Part shown: positions 24,024 to 33,978 of the stretch, piece after piece
How the letters are laid out: every line of letters starts with the position of its first letter
Numbering within the stretch: position 1 is the stretch's first letter
From: Belliella alkalica
Lineage (GTDB): Bacteria; Bacteroidota; Bacteroidia; Cytophagales; Cyclobacteriaceae
Direction of reading: 5' to 3'
Assembly: GCF_022549785.1 (NCBI RefSeq)
Contig: NZ_JAKZGO010000014.1
Span: forward strand, 49,352 to 113,351
Length of the DNA stretch: 64,000 nt
Notes under the pieces: generated by a model
The model's input: only the letters and a program-made list of their open reading frames with translations
The model's database searches: none
Told to the model about the DNA's origin: nothing
Position numbers and translations under genes: made by a program

Positions 24024-26111
24024 ATGAAAAAGTTACTTTGTAATTTACCTTTCTTAGCTTTCATCTTTTTATCTACAATCGTTATTGGTCAGGAAAACCT
24101 GTTGCTCAAGAGTGTACAAGAGGCCAAGACCCGTAAAATGTAGTTCCGGGTAGTATCAACTGTTTTTGCGCAATCTTGGGATGATGAGGTAATGCTCGGC
24201 AACTTTGAAAGTTCAGAGGAAGTTCATTTTTTACATTATGAAAACTCTGTTTTTGCTGATTTACAAGAGGCTGTTTCACTTAGTATTCCCCTAAAAACCG
24301 GGCAACTCCAACTTGAACTGCTAGAAGTTCCCGATTCTTTTTACAGCTACAAAGTGGTAACCAGTGATGGGCAAAGCCTATCGGCCAACAAGGATATCAA
24401 GCACTTCAGGGGAATCGTAAAAGGTGACCCCAACAGTCTTGTAGCCATCAGTTTTATGGAAGATGAGGTGATAGGCTTGATCGCTACAGATGAAGGCAAT
24501 TTCAATCTGGCATTGGATAAAAAAAGTGGAAGACACATTTTTTATAGTGACAGGAATCTAAAGGAGAAATTGGACTTTCAATGTGAGACTCATGGGCATG
24601 GTATTACAGATTATGATCCAGAAATCTTATCCCAAGCATCAAAATCTTCCATCAGTTCGGAAGACGTTTGTGTCCGATTTTTACTTTGAAACCGAACATG
24701 ATATTTTCCAGACAAGAGGAAGCGTGGCCTCGGTGGAAAGTTTTGTAGCTGCTGTGTTCAACCAAGTTGCTACACTTTATCAAAATGAAAATATAGAAAC
24801 ATCGATTTCTGAGATTTTTGTATGGACTACTGTTGATCCCTATACGTCCAATAACTTAGGTATTCTTTTGCAGCAATTCCAAACCAATAGAACCATATTT
24901 AACGGTGATTTGGGTCAATTGCTGACATTTAGAACAGACGTGGGAGGAGGTATTGCTGCTCTCGAAATGGATGGTATATGTAATCCAGACATTTCTGAGA
25001 GATTGTCTGTTGCAATGTTACATAACAACTATGAGACTGTTCCTACTTATAGTTGGACTGTCCATATAGTAGCCCATGAGTTTGGCCATTTGTTCGGCTC
25101 TCGCCATACCCATGCATGTGTTTGGAATGGAAATAACACGGCTATCGATGGATGTTGGGGTTGTATGGAGAATCCTGATCCTAATGGTGGGGGATGTCAA
25201 AATTGCCCTAATCCCGGTGTTCCTTCAGGTGGCGGCACAATTATGAGTTATTGCCATTTGCAGAGTGTAGGCGTTAATTTTAACCTTGGTTTCGGTCTTC
25301 AACCGGGCAATGTGATAAGAAACAGTGTGGCAAACGCTGATTGCCTTTGCGAATGTGTCAGCGCCACCATCTCCGGTCCCGACTTCCTCTGCTCCACATC
25401 TTCCTATTCTCTTCAAAACCCACCTGTTGGAAGTACGGTCTCCTGGTCTGTTTCTCCTACGCATTTGTTCTCTGGAGCCACTTCCGGCACAGGTGCTACA
25501 GCCAATCTAAGTCCTGCCAGCAGTTCAGCTTCCGGAGCGGCGACTCTTACTTATAGTATCACTACGGATTGTGGAGTGGTGATAAGAGCTTTTGGGTAGG
25601 GATGGCCTCTTTTCCATCAATAAATGGCCCATACGAGATGCAAATCAATACAGTTGAGAATTTTTATGCAGTCATACCAAGCTATCCATTTAATTTATAT
25701 TTTGATTGGCAAGTTTATCCTTCAGGAAATGAATGGCTTTATGGTCAAGGAGAACAGGGGATTACCTTGTCTTTCAGTAGTGGTGGGGTGTATTCTGTCA
25801 GTGTAGATTTGGTAAATCCGTGTGGCGCAAGAGGTTCGGAAATACCGGTATGGGTATATAATCCATGGGATATGTTTATGGTTTATCCCAACCCTACGAC
25901 TGACTTCATATCCATTACCAAAAAAAGTAACCCAATCAAAAGTGCAAGTGAAACAAGCCCAGACCCATTTGAGGTAAGTCTTTATGATCAAAGAGGTAAG
26001 GAAATCATCAATAGAGCCCAAGCTGATATTGAGACTACCTTAGACTTCAGCAAACTCAAAAAAGGACTTTACTATATCCACATCTACTACAAAGAAGCCA
26101 TTATCCGATAG
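24024..26111 (+). pseudogene. Broken T9SS-secreted M12B (reprolysin-like) metalloprotease
   Basis: A single ancestral gene of about 695 codons read in three pieces. Signal peptide at 24024 (MKKLLCNLPFLAFIF). An in-frame TAG at 24141 (codon 40) is followed by the same frame through a propeptide. An extra T in the T5 run at 24678-24682 shifts the frame (ancestral reading DVCVRF-YFETEHDIF). The catalytic core keeps HEFGHLFGSRH (HExxHxxGxxH), followed by a PKD/Ig-like domain. A second shift between about 25570 and 25592 leads to the last piece, which ends with a T9SS type A sorting domain (VYPNPTTDFISI). Three separate lesions argue for decay rather than sequencing error. Confidence 0.85.
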
Positions 26112-26135
26112 CAGATCAAGGTTGAGTAAGGAAGG

Positions 26136-26167
26136 AAAGACCCGGTTATTGACTGGGTCTTTTTTTG
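26136..26167 (+). terminator. Rho-independent terminator of the metalloprotease pseudogene
   Basis: Stem AAAGACCC / GGGTCTTT (with a few extra pairs) and seven Ts, 24 bp after the stop. Confidence 0.85.
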
Positions 26168-26295
26168 GTTTTGAATGCTCGTATAATGAGGAAAGGGACG
26201 AAATGAGAGGGGAAGAGACCGTTCTTATTTTTCAGTCAGGTTTTAAATTAACGAAGCATCTTAAATATCCTGATCCGGGGGGATTTGATTTACCC

Positions 26296-26428
26296 AAAAT
26301 GGAATAACATATTCCCCAGATATGGAAGCGTAGATGCAATCTACGCTCAGGGGCAAGCAACTGCCTTTCGTAGGTAGAAACTATAAAAACTACAATTTCC
26401 CTTCTAATGAAGATTGCATCTACACCTT
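26296..26428. repeat. Palindromic (REP/BIME-like) repeat, copy 2
   Basis: Same orientation as the copy 3,051 bp upstream; 64 bp identical (26296-26359), then a diverged second half ending in AGAT-tgc-ATCT. The hairpin GCGTAGAT-gca-ATCTACGC is at 26328-26346. The remaining bases of the 26168-26503 gap carry no other feature. Confidence 0.75.
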
Positions 26429-26503
26429 AAATATACTTCTTCTGACACACCTTAGGTTGACAATCCTTACAATAAGGCAAACGGGTAAAAATTCAATAAA
26501 GAC

Positions 26504-27901
26504 CTACGGCTCAACCAAAACCCTATAAGAGTTATACAAAATCAAAATATCATCAACATAGTTGACCGCAATATGGCCTTTGGCATACCCACTCCGTACA
26601 ATCGGATCACGGTAATATTCCGGATCAGTTTTTAGTTTGAGGAAATGTGATACATGCTCCCAATATTGTGGGTTCTTTCCATATTTCATCGTGAGCTTCC
26701 AAGCATCTTCGACATGGCCATGACCGATATTGTAAGAAGCCAATATAAATTTTATTCTTTCATTGGATTCGGGTATTCTTTCCCTCCAGAATTTATCCAA
26801 ATACCTCAAGAAATTTACACCTCCCATCAAGCTCTGGTAAGGATCATTTGGATCATCTACACCAAACCTTTCTAAGGTCACAGGCATCAGCTGTAGTAAA
26901 CCTGTGGCGCCAGCATATGATGTAGCTTCAGGATTAAATGCAGACTCTTTATAGACTAATGAAGCCAACAACCTCCAGTCCCAACCTAGGCTTTCGGCTG
27001 CTGTTTTTATAATATCGTCATAGGCAGAAATTTTATTCCCTCCCAATGAAGAAAATGCACTATTTGATCTATAGTAACTGTTTTTTGAATTCAAAAAGTA
27101 CTTGGAATATAGTGTAGCAAAGTAACCTGATTTTTTTCTTTTTGCAATCCAAGAATTGATAGCGTTTTCAAGGTTTGGGGCATTCGGTCTCACAGCCCAT
27201 GCTACTGGTGATTGTTCGCTGATTTCAAGACTGACATCAAGCTCGTTATTATATGTAGCGTTTACCAAAGCTAAATCTTTATCAACTACAGTATAATCAA
27301 TTTTTTTCTCCAAGACTTTAGAAATCAACTGCTCTCTTCCTTCCCTGACTTCCATGATTCCCACCGAAAAAGTACTGTCTTGACTTAAACTGCAAATCTG
27401 CGATTTGTAAATAGCACCTTGGGGAATATGAATCACCTGATCCTTCAATTGATCTACTGTATTAATCATTTGACCTGACTTTCTTTGAACCAATACAGTG
27501 CTTACTTCGCCCAAAGGACTGGAGAAATTGCCATATTTTTTTCGCTCTGATGACATTTCAAGGTTCATTGCTATGATATCTGCTTTTCCTTTGTTCAAAA
27601 GTACATACGCTTCTTCTATGTCAGACTTCACTATCAAATGTAATCTTACTCCTAGGCTACTTGCGAGATTTCTCAACAACTCAAACTCGTACCCCATTCT
27701 TCTACCGCGATAGATATAATAGCTAGTCGAAGAATTATCAACCACAGCACGGATATAGCCTCTTTTGATGATTTGATCCAGGTCTAAGTCCACAGGGTTT
27801 TCCCAAATTGAAGCATTTCTCTCTTTTTCTAAAAATGTACACTGTACTCCAAAAGTCAAAAGGAGCAAAATGAATATGAAAGATGTGAATGATTTACGCA
27901 T
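26504..27901 (-). CDS. mltF: MltF-type membrane-bound lytic murein transglycosylase
   Basis: 465 residues with a lipoprotein-like signal (MRKSFTSFIFILLLLTFGVQC). An N-terminal family-3 solute-binding domain (about 35-270; KADIIAMNLEMSSERKKYGNF) is followed by a C-terminal SLT transglycosylase domain. The catalytic Glu is in YKESAFNPEA (about 328), followed by GATGLLQLMP and the YNIGHGHVEDA motif. MltF cleaves the glycan strand to 1,6-anhydro products, and the N-terminal domain senses muropeptides in the P. aeruginosa relative. Monocistronic. Confidence 0.92.
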   Translation of the reverse strand: MRKSFTSFIFILLLLTFGVQCTFLEKERNASIWENPVDLDLDQIIKRGYIRAVVDNSSTSYYIYRGRRMGYEFELLRNLASSLGVRLHLIVKSDIEEAYVLLNKGKADIIAMNLEMSSERKKYGNFSSPLGEVSTVLVQRKSGQMINTVDQLKDQVIHIPQGAIYKSQICSLSQDSTFSVGIMEVREGREQLISKVLEKKIDYTVVDKDLALVNATYNNELDVSLEISEQSPVAWAVRPNAPNLENAINSWIAKRKKSGYFATLYSKYFLNSKNSYYRSNSAFSSLGGNKISAYDDIIKTAAESLGWDWRLLASLVYKESAFNPEATSYAGATGLLQLMPVTLERFGVDDPNDPYQSLMGGVNFLRYLDKFWRERIPESNERIKFILASYNIGHGHVEDAWKLTMKYGKNPQYWEHVSHFLKLKTDPEYYRDPIVRSGYAKGHIAVNYVDDILILYNSYRVLVEP

Positions 27902-28014
27902 AAAATACCTTCTGGTACAAACAGAAATAAACCGCTAAAGTGGTGTCAACCACCACATTTAGCAAATAATATACCAATTTTAAATATTAGAAAATCTTGA
28001 GTCTGAAATAAAAA

Positions 28015-28052
28015 AATAAAGCCTCACTAGGTATGTTAGAGAGGCTTTTTTT
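28015..28052. terminator. Rho-independent terminator
   Basis: A-run, GCCTC (28021-28025) pairs with GAGGC (28041-28045), then seven Ts. On the minus strand it lies between the HisA-like gene and mltF and could end the HisA-like transcript. Confidence 0.7.
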
Positions 28053-28089
28053 AAGTATTAATGAAAATTGTCTAAAGCGTTAGTGAGTA

Positions 28090-28830
28090 TTAATTCCCAT
28101 GGGCAGCCATGAATTTGTCCAAGTCTTGTAAGGTTATTTTACCTTCATAATACGCTCTTCCAAACACTACTGCTGTGACTCCATTTTCTTTTAATTGAAT
28201 AAAATCATCGATGGATCTGACGCCACCATTGGCAGCAAGATGAATTGTTGGGAATTTTTCTACGATTTCTTTATAAAGCTCAAAGTTTGGCCCTTCCATG
28301 ACCCCATCTCTCGTTACGTCAGAGCATTTCAAGTATTTCAAGCCTCTTGAATAGAAGTTTTCTATGTGGTCAAAAAGATCTACCTCTGTTTTTTTTGTCC
28401 ACCCCTTTGTCTTGATTTTATGATCTTCAGGATTGGTATCGGCTGCCAAGTTGATTTTTTCTCTACCATAGGACATAATCCATTGAGCAAATCTTTCAGG
28501 GAAATATACAGAAACAGAGGCCGCTGTGATTGCGCGAGCACCGTGTTCAAAGGATTTGAGCACATCTCCATCAGTGGAGATTCCACCTGTGAAATCGACA
28601 TTCAAATTGGTGTAGCCAGCAATTGCTTCTAGGATGTGATAGTTTTTTGGTTCTCCTCGTCTAGCTCCATCCAAATCTACCAAATGAAGCCATCGGATTC
28701 CGTGGTCTTCAAATGCTTGGGCAATTTCTAGAGGGTTGTTGGAAATAACTTCCTCTGTCGAGAAGTCTCCTCTCTTGAGTCGGACACATTTTCCATTAAT
28801 CAAATAAATAGATGGGATAATATCAAACAT
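28090..28830 (-). CDS. HisA-like (beta/alpha)8 isomerase with an altered active site
   Basis: 246 residues, normal HisA length and clear family features: GKCVRLKRGDF, LHLVDLDGARRG, DFTGGIST, SDVTRDGVMEGPN, AANGGVRSIDDF. HisA isomerises ProFAR to PRFAR in histidine synthesis. The first catalytic Asp (Asp8 in T. maritima HisA, in IPAIDL) is Tyr9 here (IPSIYL); the second one, in AADTN, is kept. The gene is not near other his genes. It may be a divergent HisA that tolerates the change, or a paralogue with another sugar-phosphate substrate. Family sure, activity unsure. Confidence 0.8.
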   Translation of the reverse strand: MFDIIPSIYLINGKCVRLKRGDFSTEEVISNNPLEIAQAFEDHGIRWLHLVDLDGARRGEPKNYHILEAIAGYTNLNVDFTGGISTDGDVLKSFEHGARAITAASVSVYFPERFAQWIMSYGREKINLAADTNPEDHKIKTKGWTKKTEVDLFDHIENFYSRGLKYLKCSDVTRDGVMEGPNFELYKEIVEKFPTIHLAANGGVRSIDDFIQLKENGVTAVVFGRAYYEGKITLQDLDKFMAAHGN

Positions 28831-29110
28831 GGTCTTATAGGCTTTTATTGATAATAATGCTAAGGTTCAGTGTTTTTTCAGAAAATGAGGGCAATTTACC
28901 TTTTCTTCGGATTTCTAAAGATAATAGAAGAACCCATTATTTGGCAATTCTCTGGTAAATTGTTTGGTTTCTTGTACAAGATAATTTAAAAATATGATTT
29001 TCTGCAAATGTGAAAGTAAGTAAATAAGATGATCTGTAATGATACCAAGAAGTTAATCTGATACCCACCGAAATAAAATTAGCTATACACTATTTTTGTG
29101 CATCTCAAAT

Positions 29111-30151
29111 TCAATAAATCAATCGGCCAATTTTACCTCCTGCACCTGAAGCCCATATGCTTCCCTGAGATTTGTCTATAAATACTGCATGAAAGCCTTC
29201 ATCAGAAAATTTTTCCCAGTTTATCCCCCCATCTTTTGAAAAGTCGCTTCCATTAGTACCCACGCTTACTACCCAGTGATGTCTCGGAAAGTATGCTACC
29301 CCCGACCTATATCCTGTAGGCAAATTTCCAGATAACAACTCCCAGCTATTTCCGAGTTCTGGAGAATAGATTGCGTTTTTTTGAGAAAGGTCAGGTTGTA
29401 AATAATCACCACCCACAGCGATCAAGTTGTCATTGTCTAACTTTGAAAGTGAAAATATGCCTTGTGAGGGTTCTCCTTGAATAATAGGTGTTGCTTTGAT
29501 TTCCCATCTGTGTCCGCCATCCTTGGAACGATAGATTTTGCTTTTACTGCCACCACTTGAAAACCAAATGAACTCGTTATCTGTCAAAATTGTAGATCCA
29601 CTTGCAGCAAAAGACCCTTCACCGGATTCTGCACTCGGGCTTGACTCGAGCCAAGTCCAGCTTTCCCCTCCATCCATTGTTTCCAAAACCATCCATTTGC
29701 CATCTATCGGGTCCCCAATTGCATAACCTTTACGATTTTTGAAAAATGAAATACCATCAAGGAAAGCCTCTTCTGGACCCTGATACTTTTTTTGCCAAGT
29801 CTTACCGCTATCGATGGTTTTATAAATGACAGCAGGTTGCCCAGCAGAAACTGCAATAGCTGTAGAAGCACTAAACCCTTCTATATCTCTAAAATCAACA
29901 GAATCGAGCCCATCAATGACTCCTGTAGACCAAGTTTTCCCTCCATCCAAAGTCAACAACCAAGTGCCTTTGGAACCACTGGCCCATATGATTTCTGATG
30001 TAAGGGGAGATAGTCCTCGAATGGAAGCGTCACTAGGGACTTCCATAATTTCCCATCCTATTGGGGAATCGATTTTCGGGTGCTTACGATTCTCTTGACA
30101 AGAATTGAGAATGACTGCAATGGCAACTACAAGCAAGAGTCTTTTTTTCAT
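29111..30151 (-). CDS. YCF48/BNR-type beta-propeller lipoprotein
   Basis: 346 residues from the ATG at 30151; a longer TTG start overlapping the previous stop lacks a signal. The lipoprotein signal is MKKRLLLVVAIAVILNSC. It has BNR/YCF48-like blades with the repeated signature T..GG.SW (LTLDGGKTW, KTIDSGKTW, ETMDGGESW, RSKDGGHRW). It follows the DUF3365 heme-protein gene by 23 bp on the same strand, so the two are probably co-transcribed. YCF48 itself aids photosystem II assembly in cyanobacteria; here the role is unknown, perhaps assembly or binding of a redox partner. Confidence 0.8.
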   Translation of the reverse strand: MKKRLLLVVAIAVILNSCQENRKHPKIDSPIGWEIMEVPSDASIRGLSPLTSEIIWASGSKGTWLLTLDGGKTWSTGVIDGLDSVDFRDIEGFSASTAIAVSAGQPAVIYKTIDSGKTWQKKYQGPEEAFLDGISFFKNRKGYAIGDPIDGKWMVLETMDGGESWTWLESSPSAESGEGSFAASGSTILTDNEFIWFSSGGSKSKIYRSKDGGHRWEIKATPIIQGEPSQGIFSLSKLDNDNLIAVGGDYLQPDLSQKNAIYSPELGNSWELLSGNLPTGYRSGVAYFPRHHWVVSVGTNGSDFSKDGGINWEKFSDEGFHAVFIDKSQGSIWASGAGGKIGRLIY

Positions 30152-30174
30152 ATTTATGGCTTGGGGATTTGGAG

Positions 30175-30828
30175 TCAAAGTCTTTTAATGACTTCGGCCT
30201 TCGGAATTCTTATACTCCACATTCCACGAAGATCTCCGATTTTATGGTTCTTTGCTTTATCTTCAGGATATAGTTTCTGAATTTTCTCTAAAGTCTCTTT
30301 ATTGATATCAGTTTCGGGATCTCCATGACAGTTCAAGCAAAGACCATTAGGGATCTGTATAGCTTTTGTATAAAGCAAGACTTCCCCATTCTCGAATTTT
30401 TGGATGTTGGGTTCGTTCTTGATGTCGTTTTCTGAATTGTAGGCATACGCATCCAAAATCGAAAGCTCATCTTCGGTAGGCTTGTCTAGTGGATTTCTGA
30501 AATCAGTAGAAGCTCTTTTTATTGAAATATTGTGTTTTTGGCTTACCTCGCTGAGTATTGGCAGTGCTTCGACGTGACAAAAAGCGATAGCTTCGGCAAT
30601 TCCTTTTTCTGCAATTGCTTTTTGCAATGCGGTGATTAATTGCGTCTGTGCTTCATTGCTGATTTCATCTCCCCATTTCATAGCTTCCTCCAAGATATCT
30701 ACCTCACTAAGCTTCTTGACTTCCATGCTTTTATTTACTTCTTCAAAGATGTCTTTGCTTATTTTTTCGTTTGAATTACATGAGAAAAGTAATTGTGCGC
30801 AGAAAATTGTAGAAATAATTTTTTTCAT
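30175..30828 (-). CDS. DUF3365 (Tll0287-like) c-type heme lipoprotein
   Basis: 217 residues. Lipoprotein signal (IISTIFCAQLLFSCNSN). The DUF3365 domain has one c-type heme site, CLNCHGDP (about residues 165-169). The family, named from cyanobacterial Tll0287, has a PAS-like fold and is thought to sense redox or oxygen. First of a two-gene unit with the YCF48-like lipoprotein. It would be exported, matured by a cytochrome c system and membrane anchored. Function in Bacteroidota unknown. Confidence 0.85.
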   Translation of the reverse strand: MKKIISTIFCAQLLFSCNSNEKISKDIFEEVNKSMEVKKLSEVDILEEAMKWGDEISNEAQTQLITALQKAIAEKGIAEAIAFCHVEALPILSEVSQKHNISIKRASTDFRNPLDKPTEDELSILDAYAYNSENDIKNEPNIQKFENGEVLLYTKAIQIPNGLCLNCHGDPETDINKETLEKIQKLYPEDKAKNHKIGDLRGMWSIRIPKAEVIKRL

Positions 30829-31009
30829 AATTCTAATGTCTTTCCCTAAAAATACGGCTAAAAAACCATTTCTTAAAGGGTTAAATGCTGTTTGTTTTTA
30901 ATGATTCATAATGACTCAAACGCCAATGTATAAAGCTATAAAAATAACTTTCTTTATTGGGTAATAATTTTAATTTTACAAAACTTAATCAATCCTCCAC
31001 TTTGTATCA

Positions 31010-33823
31010 ATGAAAAAATCATACCTTTTATCAGTTTTCTTTTTTCTAATTTGCTCTTTGTGTATTTCACAGACTTGGAGAAGAGTAGGGAGCTGGGGAA
31101 ATCAGTTTTCAGGAATTACGTGGGTTAATGATGAAGTTGGATTTATGTCCGGAGATCAGGTTATCCTCAAGACAGTAGATGGGGGACTAAGTTGGGCTGA
31201 ACAAGAAGCCCCTTCAAAGAACAAAATGAACGGAATAGATTTTTTCAATGAAAACATAGGTTTGATAGTCGGTGATTCCGGTCAAATCTATAGAACTACA
31301 GATTCAGGGACAACATGGAGTTTAATTTCATTAAATACATCAAGTTCATTGAAAAAGGTTAAGTTCCTGAATCAAAATAGAGCATACATAGTAGGTGACA
31401 ACGGGGAATTATATAGATCGACTAATGGAGGACAGTCATGGGCAAGACAGAATGTGGGGGCTACAGCTGATTTGACTGGATTGACTTTTGCAAATCAGGA
31501 TACTGGGTACGTGTCAATGGCAAATGGCGCTGTCTTGAGAACTTTCAATCAAGGGAATAATTGGACAATCCTAAACACTCAAAATACAAGAACATTGAAT
31601 AGCATATACTTTTCTACAGGAAAGACTGGATATGCTGTAGGAAATGGTGGGACTATTCTAAAGACTAGTGACGCAGGAGTAAACTGGTCTTTAGTGAATT
31701 CGGGTACTGAGAGGGATTTGATAAGTGTTTCATTCAATAAGGCTAATATTAACTTGGGTGTGATTGTAGGCAAATCTGCCACTTTGCTCAGGACGATCAA
31801 TGCTGGGCAGACTTTTGATGGGATCAATAGCAATAATACACAAGATTATTTATCCGCAAGTTTTAGGGCAAATTCAAATGTCGTTTTTGCTGTAGGGACT
31901 AGTGGTTTTGTCTTGGCATCAACCAACTCAGGCGGCTCATGGGCAGTGAGATTGTCTGGAATCAGAAATGATTATAATGCGACCACATTTAGAAATGAAA
32001 ATTTAGGTTTTTTTGTAGGAAATGAAGGTAAGTTTTTCTTCACTTCAAATGGGGGTAATAGCATTTCAGACAGATCAAGACCACTTACAGTAACAATTAA
32101 TAACCTTTATTTTACTACAAATGCTTTTGGTTACATTGTTGGAGATGGTGGTACTGTACTAAGGACATCCAATTCTGGAACCAATTGGACTTCCCTGAAC
32201 TTAAACACTAACCTAAATTTGAAGGGAGCATATTTTTTCAACAATAATCTAGGATACATAGTAGGTGAGAATGGTTTTGTTTCAAAAACAGAAAATGCAG
32301 GGATCAATTGGCAGCAAGTATCAGGTCTAAATACTACAGTTAGCCTTAATCAAATTTTGTTTTATGATGAATTTATAGGTGTAGTAGTAGGAGATGATGG
32401 GTTCTTGAGTAGAACTGATGATGGTGGAGATCAATGGGGACAAGTGTCTGTCCCTACGTCATCATCCTTGGTAGATATTACGATTTTAGACCAAAATTCC
32501 ATGATAGCTATAGGAAGTAATGGTACCATCATCAAAACGGAAGACAAGGGTTTGACATGGAAAAGTATTTCTACGTCATTCAACTTTAATTTCACAGGAG
32601 TTGATTTTTTGGATGAGTTGGTTGGGTTTATTTCAGGGGAAAAGGGTCTGATTTTAAAAACTGAAGATGGAGGGGAAACGTGGGTTCGAATGCCTACCGG
32701 TACATTTCAGGATCTTTCAGGTTTGAGTTTTGGTTCTTTGAGTATAGGCTATGCAGTAGGAGAAAGGGGAAGTTTGTTTCAATATAGATGTGCTGTTCCA
32801 GATACTCCGACTTTGATTTTTGGTGAATCAAATATTTGCCTTAGTCAGCAAGCATATAGTGTCCAAAGTTCAGGTGAAGCAGGAGAAGTATTTGATTGGC
32901 GAGTAGATGGTGGGACTATTTTGGAAGGCCAAGGTTCAAATCGAATTATTGTAAGATGGGATACTCCAGGAAGAAACGCTGTTTTGGTAAGAGGACAAAA
33001 TGAATGTGGCAATGGAGGAACCAAAGGCCTTGAGGTTTTGGTCTCTGTAGCACCACAAGCTATTCCAGAGATTAATGGGGAAGGTGCAGTATGCTCCAAT
33101 TCATTTGTAACATATTCAGTAAATGATGTTCCTGGGACAGAGTTTGTTTGGCAGGCAAGTGGAGGTCTTGTGAGGCAAGGCCAGGGTACGGCTACTGTTA
33201 CGATTGAATGGACTGGTCTTGGCTCACAAACTTTGTCAGTAACTCCTCGTAATCCATGTGGATCAGGAACTTTGTTCTCAAAACCAATTACAATTCAAAG
33301 TCCACCAACTGCGCCTTCCCAGATAAGTGGTGCAGAAATGGCAGGTTTGATAGAGTACGACTATGAAGTTGTCAATGTTCCTGGGATGAACTATACTTGG
33401 TCTATTTCAGGAAATGGAGGGACAATTATCCAAGGGCAGGGTTCAAATAAGGTTGTGGTAAAATGGGCAAGAGAAGGAGAGTTTGATTTGACAGTGACTC
33501 CTATGAATAGTTGTAATACTGGGCCAACAAGTACTTTGAAAGTTGTCGTGAATCTAATTACAAGTATAGTAGAAGAAAAAGTTGTAGATTCTTTTGTGAA
33601 AATTTATCCGAATCCATCAATTGGCAACATTCGTATTTCTACGTCAGGACTATCAGATATTAGGGATATTAGCATTGTCAATAGTCTGGGTCAAACGCTC
33701 AGGCAAGTTTTACCTACACAAGGGGTGTTTGAATATAATGTTGTCGATTTACCAAGAGGGGTTCACACTTTGATTCTTAGAACTAGAGAGAATGAGTACT
33801 TTAAAAAGATTATTGTTGAGTGA
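31010..33823 (+). CDS. Large YCF48-like propeller protein with PKD-like domains and T9SS sorting signal
   Basis: 937 residues. Signal peptide (1-20). Up to about residue 590 there are some a dozen YCF48/BNR-like repeats of ~43 residues with the phrase VG..G...RT.DGG..W (VGDNGELYRSTNGGQSW, VGDDGFLSRTDDGGDQW). Three PKD/Ig-like domains follow (about 600-855; each with a GxGS or GTATV segment). It ends with a type A T9SS C-terminal domain (KIYPNPSIGNIRIS ... KKIIVE). It is predicted to cross the outer membrane by T9SS and be surface-attached or released; probably adhesion or binding rather than catalysis. Confidence 0.85.
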   Translation: MKKSYLLSVFFFLICSLCISQTWRRVGSWGNQFSGITWVNDEVGFMSGDQVILKTVDGGLSWAEQEAPSKNKMNGIDFFNENIGLIVGDSGQIYRTTDSGTTWSLISLNTSSSLKKVKFLNQNRAYIVGDNGELYRSTNGGQSWARQNVGATADLTGLTFANQDTGYVSMANGAVLRTFNQGNNWTILNTQNTRTLNSIYFSTGKTGYAVGNGGTILKTSDAGVNWSLVNSGTERDLISVSFNKANINLGVIVGKSATLLRTINAGQTFDGINSNNTQDYLSASFRANSNVVFAVGTSGFVLASTNSGGSWAVRLSGIRNDYNATTFRNENLGFFVGNEGKFFFTSNGGNSISDRSRPLTVTINNLYFTTNAFGYIVGDGGTVLRTSNSGTNWTSLNLNTNLNLKGAYFFNNNLGYIVGENGFVSKTENAGINWQQVSGLNTTVSLNQILFYDEFIGVVVGDDGFLSRTDDGGDQWGQVSVPTSSSLVDITILDQNSMIAIGSNGTIIKTEDKGLTWKSISTSFNFNFTGVDFLDELVGFISGEKGLILKTEDGGETWVRMPTGTFQDLSGLSFGSLSIGYAVGERGSLFQYRCAVPDTPTLIFGESNICLSQQAYSVQSSGEAGEVFDWRVDGGTILEGQGSNRIIVRWDTPGRNAVLVRGQNECGNGGTKGLEVLVSVAPQAIPEINGEGAVCSNSFVTYSVNDVPGTEFVWQASGGLVRQGQGTATVTIEWTGLGSQTLSVTPRNPCGSGTLFSKPITIQSPPTAPSQISGAEMAGLIEYDYEVVNVPGMNYTWSISGNGGTIIQGQGSNKVVVKWAREGEFDLTVTPMNSCNTGPTSTLKVVVNLITSIVEEKVVDSFVKIYPNPSIGNIRISTSGLSDIRDISIVNSLGQTLRQVLPTQGVFEYNVVDLPRGVHTLILRTRENEYFKKIIVE

Positions 33824-33978
33824 GATTAGTCAACATAATAAAGGTTAATGGTATCAATACAGCAAAATTCTTTTGCCATATTTTTTCAAAATAAAGGGGT
33901 TTTTCTCTAGGTAAAACAAAATTATATTTTGTTTTACAAAAAATACATCATTTAAACATTAATATTCAGAATAATAAT

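Noticed and set aside
24141..24143. Readthrough or recoded TAG (for example a special amino acid) in the metalloprotease gene
   Set aside because: Two frameshifts in the same gene make simple decay the better explanation, and no recoding element is visible.
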